64,000 nt of DNA from Eutreptiella sp. 'Long Island Sound 2002' (lineage: Eukaryota > Euglenozoa > Euglenophyceae > Eutreptiales > Eutreptiaceae), in NCBI GenBank assembly GCA_964036045.1, contig OZ038383.1:111387241-111451240 (forward strand). Reading direction: 5' to 3'. Position numbers and translations under genes: made by a program. Below the pieces are notes generated by a model. It was not told the DNA's origin and ran no database searches. It worked only from the letters and a program-made list of their open reading frames with translations. Below, one piece after another: positions 8,382 through 18,100 of the stretch. How positions within the stretch are numbered: the first letter of the stretch is position 1; each line of letters starts with the position of its first letter.

Positions 8382-8529
8382 CTCTGCCACTTTGTGGCTC
8401 TTGATCCGCGGGTTCTGAATGGTATTGCCGTACGCATACGCCCCCACGCAGGGGCTGGGGGCTGCCCCGAAGGTCTCTTCGGTGGCGTACTTCGGGGACC
8501 AGTTGGGGTGGCACGGGTTGCGCATCTGA
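8382..8529 (-). CDS. Polycystin-2-like gene, early TOP domain (Cys motif)
   Basis: QMRNPCHPNWSPKYA corresponds to the polycystin stretch RVRNDSC after the RLRQLR motif, and SPCVGAYAYGN to the second Cys-Tyr stretch (CYDVYTP). These two cysteines are expected to pair in the family. The donor GGCAGAG|GTACGC is strong and leaves phase 0. The acceptor chosen is TCTCGAG|T at 8529, which completes the Arg codon begun at 10523 and keeps the family's spacing. TCAG|ATG at 8525 is the alternative, with a different donor. Length is 148 bp. Confidence 0.7.
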
Positions 8530-10522
8530 CTCGAGACGCAGGGGACACTGCGGACCCTGGGCACAGGAATGGGGGACGTGACGGAGGTGTCTCACTCTCA
8601 CACCACCGACCCTCCCCCATGCGTATGCCCCGGGGATGGGGGGGGGGGTGTTGGGCGACTGCAGATTGGGCCCAAAGATTGCAGATGAGATGCCCAGTCC
8701 GCGAAGCGATCGTCGCCCTCCATGTCTAAATCACGTCAGTTTAGGTAAGATACCCACCCGGAGAGACAGGGGTGAGCAGCAGTCATGCCGAGGGGGGCAT
8801 TGTCAATGGTCAAGCAGGGCGGTGCTCCAGGCCTCACTCCTGCGGCACTCTATGATGGGTCATGACACCACGTATGGGCCCACAAAAAAGCAGGCCCGGG
8901 TCACGCTGGATGCGAAGGATCGGTCAGCTTGCCGCTTGCTGGTGCTTGCTGCCTCCTGCTCGCTAAGGAGTGGATAAGATATCTGTACAGGCAGTACTCA
9001 TACCAGTGACACAAAGCCCAAGGGCTGTTCTCCAGATCGTCACAAATCCCAAAATCTCGGTCTACAACTCAAATATGGGATTGTCTGAGTAAGCCTGCCC
9101 TTCATGACCCAGGACCGCCTCTCCCCATCCAACACCCTGTCGTTGCTGATTTTGACCATGAATTCTAAGAGGCCGCTCCCAAATGGAGACCACCCCCTCT
9201 GCCCGTCAGCAGTCATTGATGGTGTACATCTGCAATCTTGGGCCAAAAGAAAAAGTCCGCCCCCCGCCCCACTTGCCCCGTTGACCAACTACCCTCCAAC
9301 TGCCTCCCTTGGTAACTCTGGCCATACCCAGCGCCTGCTTGCCTCTGGTGGTCGGGGCTCGTGGGGGCCCCTGGGGGGGGGGGGGGGGACCATTGAGACG
9401 ACTCGGTGTTCAATTGGAGCCGTGGTGGATGCACGGTACAATTATGGCCCCATTTAGCCTCTAGAGATCGAAGCCTCCAAAGATAGACATACGGATTGCT
9501 GGCCGTGGGAATTTCCTCAATCCACCTCATTTAGGTGATTAGGGGTGAGATGGGCTCCCATTGTTGCTTTCGGTCGCTCAAGATTATGTTTTGGGCCCAC
9601 GCGACCCCAATTGTGGCTCCATTTCTGCTGCACCTGGAAAGGGCTGGAAAGGAGAAATACCGGTCCAATACGAAAGCGTCTAATCCAGTGCAATCCGGAT
9701 GTGTTACACGTAAAAAAGAGGTATGGGTTCACGAAAAACACAATGAACACGGACCTCGGCTGCACTGCTGCTTGTGCGACTGCACTTTCCCCCTCTCTCC
9801 TTCGGATGGCTAGCAGTACTGGAGGGGCTTGGTCCCTGCCGCTCGGGTGTGTTCAATGCCGGCAAAATGTGCAGTTAGCCTTTTTTGATGGGTTGCTTTG
9901 CTGTTGGTCTGTGGCAGTGGAGTTGCATGGGAATGCCAACCACCCCTCTGGTGCAGATTTGAGGGGGGTAAGCCCCCCCCACCCCCCCTGAGGGACTGAG
10001 TGGACTCTGCCCCTGGGTCTGCTGGGCCTGTGTGCCCACGCCGGGTCTGCAGAAGGCTGACCGCCAGCCCCCACCTTAACGGCGTGTCACAGAGGGCCAC
10101 CTGGTGACGCCAATGGAACTGCTGGTTTGGGCGCAACCATCATTTAAACAGCATCAGTTCGTGTGTCCGAGGAGATACGCTATGTACAATCAAGATGAAA
10201 CACAAAGCAGCTGGTTAATGGTTTGGGGGGGGGGGGGGCACAGAGCACGTGTGTGGCGGTCATGCCAAGTTAGTTGGGGAACCAAGCGATGCATCGGCTG
10301 GATGCCGCCGCAAAGTTCAATGGAGATCGTGGCACCACAATATCTTGGGGCGGATGTTCTTTGACGAGGAATGACACCATGATCCTGCCTTCACGATGCG
10401 ATATCCACATGAAGTCATGACAATGACTTCAAGCCAATTGCAGACCCAACATGTCATATTGTTGGCACTGCACACACACTCCCCTTGGCAGCAAACCTGA
10501 CCCCCGATGCCGAGGGACACAC
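8530..10522 (-). other. Intron within the TOP domain (1,993 bp)
   Basis: It contains G runs at 8638-8648, 9373-9388 and 10225-10238. Several short open frames on both strands show no family resemblance. Begins GTGTGTCC in transcript sense. Confidence 0.45.
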
Positions 10523-10751
10523 CGCAGCTGCGAGACCCGCACAACGTCGTGCACCAATCGGTTGCCGTACCGGAAGTATCCGTCACGGGACCACAAGTCA
10601 CCGAAGACCCCATCCGACCGCATCCACTGCCAGAAGTCTGGGGCCTGAGTGATGTGCAGGAACGTCTTCTCGGAATACAGATAGGTCTCGGGGCCCTGGT
10701 CGAATTCGCCGTCGACGAGGATCTGTTGGATGTTGTTGATGTTTTGGAAGC
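10523..10751 (-). CDS. Polycystin-2-like gene, start of TOP domain
   Basis: The acceptor is GCTTTGCTGCTTCAG before 10751. The exon encodes FQNINNIQQILVDGEF, then YLYSEKTFLHITQAPDFWQW. The latter matches the polycystin segment with DFW after S1 (as in SMADFWDF). It then encodes GVFGDLWSRDGYFRYGNRLV and VVRVSQLR, matching the family's LY-W, FIYYENxLLG and PRLRQLR. The donor CTGCG|GTGTGT leaves two bases, in phase with the T at 8529. Length is 229 bp. The exon opens with two bases of a split codon, so at least one upstream exon must exist, and S1 should be on it. Confidence 0.75.
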
Positions 10752-11253
10752 CTGAAGCAGCAAAGCCAAGGAACGGGGCTGCTGCCTTTGCCCCAGTCGA
10801 TGGAGAAGTAGTGGATGGAATCCAGTACCAATGTGCCGTTGGACTCTGTTTGCGGAGGGGGGGGGGTGTCGCAAATCAAGCGCAGGACTCCTCGTGGGTG
10901 GTCCTCAAGATCATCCCATGCACAAGGCTCATGCATCTTGTCATGCGCCCCATGAAATGGGGGGCTGCACCCTTCGGCCCTGCTGGTGCACTGCTGTGGT
11001 GATCGGATGGCTGTTGCTTCCGACCCACATCGCAATCCACGCACTCCATGTGGCCATGCCCCACACCGGCAGCCCAGGCTCGGCTGGCAGCAGCGGACGA
11101 TCAAACGCGTTGACAGAGGCGCTGCAGACCCGACAGGCGGCGAATGGTCGGGTTGGAGGGCTTGGCAGGTGCAAGAAGATTGTACCCCCGCCCAGTGCCC
11201 CCAGGGCGGAAGGGGCACACAAGGCGCTTCATGTAACACCGCACCATCACCCG

Positions 11254-11400
11254 CGTGTGTATGTATGTATATGTATACACATACATGTGTACGCATGTAT
11301 ACGCGGCGTGTATCCAGATGCGGGTATACGTATACACATACACAACATATACACGATGTACACGATGCCTATGCGCATACATGCGTATACGTACATATCT
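11254..11400. repeat. Alternating purine-pyrimidine tract (GT/AT/AC)
   Basis: Almost continuous alternation of GT, AT, AC and GC steps includes palindromes such as GTATACGTATAC and TGTATACACA. Such tracts favour Z-DNA or cruciform extrusion under supercoiling. It is not a clean microsatellite, because unit order is irregular. Confidence 0.8.
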
Positions 11401-11512
11401 GGGTGCAAAGATGTGACAGACCCGACACTGCCCCTTCAAAGTGGCAGTCTCTTCTCGAGGGTCGGACCAACAACAGGCCGCTGCACCAAGGGCCCAAGGG
11501 ATGGTGTTCCTT

Positions 11513-11578
11513 CCCCCCCCCCCCAATGTCGTTGGGGGGGGGGGGGGGCGGGGGGGGGGAATGACGGGGGGGGGGGGG
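11513..11578. repeat. Densest homopolymer cluster: C12, G15, G10, G13
   Basis: Pure C at 11513-11524 is followed by pure G at 11534-11548, 11550-11559 and 11566-11578, separated by one to ten bases. The C run can pair with any of the three G runs, and the three G runs together fit a quadruplex pattern. Confidence 0.85.
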
Positions 11579-11625
11579 CGTAAGGGGGCTACACTGGCCC
11601 ATCAGGGCTGGTAGGGGGGGAGTGT

Positions 11626-11652
11626 TTGCCCTGCGCACGCCTTGCGCGCTAC
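11626..11652 (+). repeat. Short dispersed repeat, copy 1
   Basis: TTGCCCTGCGCACGCC and following bases match TTGCCCTGCGCGCGCC at 12373-12399 with a few differences. It is too short to classify. Confidence 0.45.
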
Positions 11653-12264
11653 TTTTATGATGACTTTCCCAAATTGAGTCCCCGAGTTGCCCATTACCGT
11701 ATGAAGTCCCCGAGTAGACCAACAGCTGCCCCTTGCCTACCAAATGAAGCAACAAACCATCCGTGCACAACATTGAACGGACTCATGTTCCTCTGCACTG
11801 CGGGCCATGGACTCTTGACGGTGACTGGGGATCTACTCCATGATGACTCGCTTGTGTTGCATGTGACCTTGTGGCAGACGTCGGAATAAGAGCGCTCCCA
11901 CGTGGGTCGTTCGTCGGCACATTTGGTCACCGCCATGTTGTTGCTGTACTGCTTAGCGCCGTTGGATGCTATCGCCGTCCCGATGGCCGCGCCGTGCATT
12001 TCGGCTCTGTATGACTGCTGCGGACCCACAACCCGGGCCAGAATGCGTTGGGGTCCTTTTGTCACGGCAGCTCTCGCAGCTTGGTACTCCGAGCCCGCGA
12101 TTTCCACCTGTTGGAGGCTGCTGTTGGAATATAGGGACGTGCCTTCAGGCTGCTTTTGATTGTACTAACCCCTTCAGATGCACCAGAGTGTAGAGGAAGC
12201 AAAGTGGTACCCATAGGCCACCGGATTGGCGCCCTAGGACCCACCGGGACAAAATTGGACCTAG

Positions 12265-12343
12265 CTACCTAACCCGTGCCTTCTCGAGGGCCCAAAAATG
12301 GGCGGATTGGCTACATAACCCCTGCCTTCTTAGGGGTCCCACA
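12265..12343. repeat. Imperfect direct repeat, 46-bp spacing
   Basis: CTACCTAACCCGTGCCTTCT at 12265 recurs as CTACATAACCCCTGCCTTCT at 12311, each followed by a G-rich and C-rich tail. Looks like a two-copy diverged tandem. Confidence 0.5.
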
Positions 12344-12372
12344 GGGGTAGGGATTGGAAATAGCCCAAAAAG

Positions 12373-12399
12373 TTGCCCTGCGCGCGCCCTATGCGCTAA
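12373..12399 (+). repeat. Short dispersed repeat, copy 2
   Basis: Partner of 11626-11652, same orientation, about 750 bp away. Confidence 0.45.
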
Positions 12400-12866
12400 C
12401 ATGCAGGACCACCGGTGTCCAGTGCCAATGCCAGTGCCAGTGGCATGAGCTGCCTGTTGCGGGGGGCAGTAGGCCCGGGAGGATGGGATTGTGGGTGGAG
12501 TGGACTGCCTGTTCCATTGCTCACAACGGTCGCTGGTTCCTTCGGCCTCGTGTTTCACTTCAGTGCAAAGCCCAGCACATACCCGGCGACAGGCGTCAGG
12601 CGCTGAAATGCAAACCCGGCTGAACTGGACTTAGCAGCCGATGGAGGGTGGCCGGGTGGGGCATCTGCTCACCCGTGTGCTCACATACAAAGACGGCACA
12701 TATACGGAGAGGGATCACTCTACACACACTTCGACGCACCTGTACACCGCCTGCGTGCGGAACTTACATTTCCTGCGGGAACTACAGTGCCGCCCCCTGG
12801 AAACTGGTTCTATTTTCTTGGATAAAAGAACATGCTTTACATTGCCATCTTTTTAGTTAAAAGATG

Positions 12867-13104
12867 CCCACCGAAAGCCCACCAACAGCCTACCGAAAGC
12901 CTACCGAAAGCCTACCTAAAGCCTACCGAAAGCCTACCGAAAGCCTACCGAAAGCCTACCGAAAGCCTACCGAAAGCCTCCCAAAAGCCCACCCAGAGCC
13001 CACTGAAAGCCTACCGAAAGCCTACCGAAAGCCTACCGAAGGCCCACCGAAAGCCCACCGAAAGCCTACCGAAAGCCCACCGAATGCCTACCAAAAAGCC
13101 ACCG
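12867..13104 (+). repeat. 11-bp satellite, block 1
   Basis: About 21 units of CCTACCGAAAG with variants CCCACCGAAAG and CCTACCTAAAG. It starts abruptly after AT-richer unique sequence and ends at ACCAAAAAGCCACCG, where the 10-bp family begins. The forward frame starting at 12832 reads a hydrophobic leader and then the repeat peptide; I regard this as chance. Confidence 0.95.
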
Positions 13105-13932
13105 ACCGATCAAGACCGATCAAGACCGCTCAAGACCGCTCAAGACCGATCAAGACCGATCAAGACCGATAAAAAGTGGTCAAGAGCGATCAAGACCGAT
13201 CAAGACCCATCGATAAAGACCGATCAAGACCGATCAAGACCGATCAAGACCGATCAAGACCGATCGAGACCGATGAAGACCAATCAAGACCGATCAAGAC
13301 CGATCAAGACCGCTCAAGACAGATAAGGACCGATGAAGAGCGATCAAGACCGATCAAGACCGATCAAGACCGATCAAGACCGATCAAGACCGATCAAGAC
13401 CGATCAAGACCGATCAAGACCGATCGAGACCGATCAAGACCGATCAAGACCGCTCAAGACCGATCAAGACCGATCAAGACCCATCGATAAAGACCGATCA
13501 AGACCGATCAAGACCGATCAAGACCGATCAAGACCGATCGAGACCGATGAAGACCAATCAAGACCGATCAAGACCGATCAAGACCGCTCAAGACAGATAA
13601 AGACCGATGAAGAGCGATCAAGACCGCTCACGACCGCTCAAGACCGATCAAGACCGATCAAGACCGATCAAGACCGATCAAGACCGATCAAGACCGATCA
13701 AGACCGATCGAGACCGATCAAGACCGATCAAGACCTATCAAGACCGATCAAGACCGATCGAGACCGATAAAGACCGATCAAGACCGATCAAGACCGCTCA
13801 AGACCGCTAAAGACCGCTCAAGACTGCTCAAAACCGATAAAGACCGATCAAGACCGATCAAGACCGATCCAGACCGATCAAGACCGATCAAGAACGATGA
13901 AGACCGATAAAGACCGATCAAGACCGATCCGG
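13105..13932 (+). repeat. 10-bp satellite, block 1
   Basis: About 82 units of ACCGATCAAG. Common variants are ACCGCTCAAG, ACCGATAAAG, ACCGATGAAG and ACCGATCGAG. A 14-bp hybrid ACCCATCGATAAAG occurs near 13,207 and again near 13,481, with identical neighbours about 275 bp apart, showing a local duplication. Confidence 0.95.
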
Positions 13933-14986
13933 ACCGAAGCCTACCGAAAGCCTACCGAAAGCCTACCGAAAGCCGGCCAAAGCGTACCGAAAGCCCACCG
14001 AAAGCCTACCAAAAGCCTACCGAAAGCCCAGCGAAAGCCTACCGAAAGCCCACCGAAAGCCTACCGAAAGCCTACCGAAAGCCCACCGAAAGCCTGCCGA
14101 AAGCCCACCGAAAGCCTACCGAAAGCCTATCGAAAGCCTACCGAAAGCCTGCCGAAAGCCTACCGAAAGCCTACCGAAAGCCTACCGAAAGCCTACCGAA
14201 AGACTCCCGAAAAGCTACCGAAAAGCTGCCGAAAGCCTGCCGAAAGCCTACCGAAAGCCCACCGAAAGCCTACCGAAAGCCTACCGAAAGCCTGCCGAAA
14301 GCCTACCGAAAGCCTACCGAAAGCCTACCGAAAGCCGGCCAAAGCGTACCGAAAGCCCACCGAGAGCCTACCAAAAGCCTACCGAAAGCCCAGCGAAAGC
14401 CTACCGAAAGCCCACCGAAAGCCTACCGAAAGCCTACCGAAAGCCCACCGAAAGCCTGCCGAAAGCCCACCGAAAGCCCACCGAAAGCCTACCGAAAGCC
14501 TATCGAAAGCCTACCGAAAGCCTGCCGAAAGCCTACCGAAAGCCTACCGAAAGCCTACCGAAAGCCTACCGAAAGACTCCCGAAAAGCTACCGAAAAGCT
14601 GCCGAAAGCCTGCGGAAATCCTACCGGAAGCCTACCGAAAGCCTACCGAAAGCCTAACGAAAGACCACCGGAAGCCTACCGAAAGCCCACCGAAAGCCTA
14701 CCGACAGCCTACCGAAAGCCTACCGAAAGCCCACCAAAAGCCCACCAAAAGCCTACCGAAAGCCTACCGAAAGCCCACCGAAAGCCTACCGAAAGCCCAC
14801 CGAAAGCCCACCAAAAGCCTACCGAAAGCCTACCGAAAGCCTACCTAAAGCCTACCGAAAGCCTACCGAAAGCCTACCGAAAGCCTGCCGAAAGCCTACG
14901 GAAAGCCTACCAAACCACCGAAAGCCCACCAAAAGCCTACCGAAAGCCTGCCGAAAGCCCACCGAATGCCTACCAAAAAGCCACCG
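13933..14986 (+). repeat. 11-bp satellite, block 2
   Basis: About 95 units of CCTACCGAAAG, entered through the hybrid unit ACCGAAGCCT at 13,933. An internal duplication with a lag of about 365 bp is visible: the segment with GGCCAAAGCGTACCG and the distinctive GACTCCCGAAAAGCTACCG occurs twice (near 13,975/14,200 and 14,338/14,575). It ends with the same junction sequence as block 1. Confidence 0.95.
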
Positions 14987-15100
14987 ACCGATCAAGACCG
15001 ATCAAGACCGCTCAAGACCGCTCAAGACCGATCAAGACCGATCAAGACGGATAAAGAGCGGTCCAGAGCGATCAAGACCGATCAAGACCGATCGATAAAG

Positions 15101-18100
15101 ACCGATCAAGACCGATCAAGACCGATCAAGACCGATCAAGACCGATCGAGACCGATGAAGACCGATCAAGACCGATCAAGACCGATCAAGACCGATCAAG
15201 ACAGATAAAGACCGATGAAGACCGATGAAGACCGATCAAGACCGATCAAGACCGATCAAGAACGATCAAGACCGATCAAGACCGATCAAGACAGATAAAG
15301 ACCGATGAAGAGCGATCAAGACCGATCAAGACCGATCAAGACCGATCAAGACCGATGAAGACCGATGAAGACCGATCAAGACCGATCAAGACCGATCAAG
15401 ACCGATCAAGACCGCTCAAGACCGATCAAGACCGATAAAGACCGATCAAGACCGATCAAGACCGATCAGGAGCGCTCAAGACCGATCACAACCGCTCAAG
15501 ACCAATCACGACCGCGCAAGACCGATCAAGACCGATCAAGACCGCTCAACACCGCTCAAGACCCATCAAGACTGATCAAGACCGATAAAGACCGATCAAG
15601 ACCGAAAAAGAGCGATCAAGACCGATCAAGACCGATCAAGACCGCTCAAGACCGATCAAAACCGCTCAAGACCGATCAAGATCGATCAAGACCGATAAAG
15701 ACCGATCAAGACCGAAAAAGAGCGATCAAGACCGATCAAGACCGATCAAGACCGCTCAAGACCGATCAAGACCGCTCAAGACCGATCAAGATCGATCAAG
15801 ACCGATAAAGACCGATAAAGACCGTTCAAGACTGATCAAGACCGATCCAGACCGATCAAGACCGATCAAGACCGATCGAGACCGATGAAGACCGATGAAG
15901 ACCGATCAAGACCGATCAAGACCGCTCAAGACCGATAAAGACCGATGCAGACCGATGAAGACCGATTAAGACCGATCAAGACCGATCAAGACGGATCAAG
16001 ACCGATGAAGACCGATCAAGACCGATCAAGACCGATCAAGGCCGATCAAGGCCGATCAAGACCGATCAAGACCGATCAAGACCGATCAAGACCGCTCAAG
16101 ACCGATCAAGACCGATCAAGACCGATCAAGACCGCTCAAGACCGATCAAGACCGATCACGACCGCGCAAGACCGATCAAGACCGATCAAGACCGCTCAAG
16201 ACCGCTCAAGACCGATCAAGACCGATCAAGACCGGTAAAGACCGATCGAGACCGAAAAAGAGCGATCAAGACCAATCAAGACCGATCAAGACCGCTCAAG
16301 ACCGATCAAGACCGATCAAGATCGATCAAGACCGATAAACACCGATCAAGACCGAAAAAGAGCGATCAAGACCGATCAAGACCGCTCAAGACCGATCAAG
16401 ATCGATCAAGACCGATAAAGACCGATCAAGACCAATCCAGACCGATCAAGACCGATCAAGACCGATCAAGATCAATAAAGACCGATCAAGACCGATCAAG
16501 ACCACTCAAGACCGATCAAGACCGATCAAGACCGATAAGGACCGATAAAGACGGATCAAGACCGATCAAGACCGATCAAGACCGCGCAAGACCGATCAAG
16601 ACCGATCAAGACCGATCAAGACCGTTCAAGACCGATCAAGACCGCTCAAGACCGATCAAGACCGCGCAAGACCGATCAAGACCGATCAAGACCGATCAAG
16701 ACCGATAAAGACAGATAAAGACCGCTCAAGACTGATCAAGACCGATCCAGACCGATCCAGACCGATCAAGACTGATCAAGACCGATCCAGACCGATCAAG
16801 ACCGATCAAGACCGATCAAGACCGATCAAGACCGCTCAAGACCGATCAAGACCAATCAAGACCGATCAAGACCGATCAAGACCGATCAGGACCGCTCAAG
16901 ACCGATCACAACCGCTCAAGACCGATCACGACCGCGCAAGACCGATCAAGACCGATCAAGACCGCTCAAGACCGCTCAAGACCGATCAAGACCGATCAAG
17001 ACCGATCAAGGCCGATCAAGACCGATCAAGACCGATCAAGACCGATCAAGACCGATCATGACCGATCACGACCGATCAAGACCGATCAAGACCAATCAAG
17101 ACCGATCAAGACCGCTCAAGACCGATCAAGACCGCTCAAGACCGATCAAGACCGCTCAAGACCGCTCAAGACCGATCAAGACCGATCAAGACCGATCAAG
17201 ACCCATAAAGACCGATAAAGACCGAGAAAGACCGATAAAAACCGCTCAGGACTGATCAAGACCGATCAAGACCACTCAAGACCGATCAAGACCGCTCAAG
17301 ACCGATTAAGACCGATCAAGACCGATAAAGACCGATCAAGACCGATCAAGACCGATCAAGACCGATCAAGACCGATCAAGACCGATCAAGACCGATCAGG
17401 ACCGCTCAAGACCGATCACAACCGCTCAAGACCGATCACGACCGCGCAAGACCGATCAAGACCGATCAAGACCGCTCAAGACCGCTCAAGACCGATCAAA
17501 ACCGATCAAGACCGATCAAGGCCGATCAAGACCGATCAAGACCGATCAAGACCGATCAAGACCGATCATGACCGATCACGACCGATCAAGACCGATCAAG
17601 ACCAATCAAGACCGATCAAGACCGCTCAAGACCGATCAAGACCGCTCAAGACCGATCAAGACCGCTCAAGACCGCTCAAGACCGATCAAGACCGATCAAG
17701 ACCGATCAAGACCGATAAAGACCGATAAAGACCGAGAAAGACCGATAAAGACCGCTCAGGACTGATCAAGACCGATTAAGACCACTCAAGACCGATCAAG
17801 ACCGCTCAAGACCGATTAAGACCGATCAAGACCGACAAAGACCGATCAAGACCGCTCAAGACCGATCAAGACCGATCAAGACCGATCACGACCGATCAAG
17901 ACCGCTCAAGACCGCTCAAGACCGATCAAGACCGATGAAGACCGATCAAGACTGATCAAGACTGATCAAGGCCCATCAAGACCGATCAAGACCGCTCAAG
18001 ACCGCTCAAGACCGCTCAAGTCCGCTCAAGACCGATCAAGACCGATCAAGACCGATCAAGACCGATCAAGACCGCTCAAGACCGATCAAGACCGATCAAG

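Larger units (their letters stand above)
3679..10751 (-). other. Polycystin-2-like (TRPP) channel gene, partial, six recognised exons
   Basis: Polycystin-2-type channels are six-helix cation channels with a large extracellular TOP (polycystin) domain between S1 and S2; they typically act in ciliary or flagellar membranes. Read right to left on the minus strand, six exons (10751-10523, 8529-8382, 7238-7029, 5624-5453, 4417-4285, 3808-3679) join in consistent phase into about 340 codons. They cover the TOP domain from just after S1, then S2 and S3. Introns are 1,993, 1,143, 1,404, 1,035 and 476 bp. No frameshift or stop is needed within the joined exons. S1, S4, S5, the pore and S6 were not found. 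Polycystin-1 proteins share the same domain, so the exact subfamily is open. Exon borders were chosen by eye from GT-AG sites, phase and fit to the family. Confidence 0.72.
10752..12866. other. Region between the first recognised polycystin exon and the satellite
   Basis: The 5' exons of the polycystin gene (N-terminal tail, S1) should lie here if the gene is intact and does not extend into the satellite. I searched the minus-strand frames by eye and found no convincing S1. It holds G/C runs at 10857-10866 and 11513-11578, an alternating purine-pyrimidine tract at 11254-11400, and short diverged repeats near 11626, 12265-12343 and 12373. The plus-strand frame at 11902-12159 begins with a hydrophobic stretch but shows no other sign of being a gene. 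Confidence 0.4.

Noticed and set aside
11902-12159. Plus-strand frame of 85 codons with a signal-peptide-like start
   Set aside because: The hydrophobic start is not followed by any recognisable domain, and overlapping frames on the other strand are of similar length.
12832-13326. Forward frame starting with a hydrophobic leader (MLYIAIFLV) and running into both satellites, resembling a secreted repeat protein
   Set aside because: The leader is only nine residues of unique AT-rich sequence before the array, and the rest is satellite that is open in every frame.
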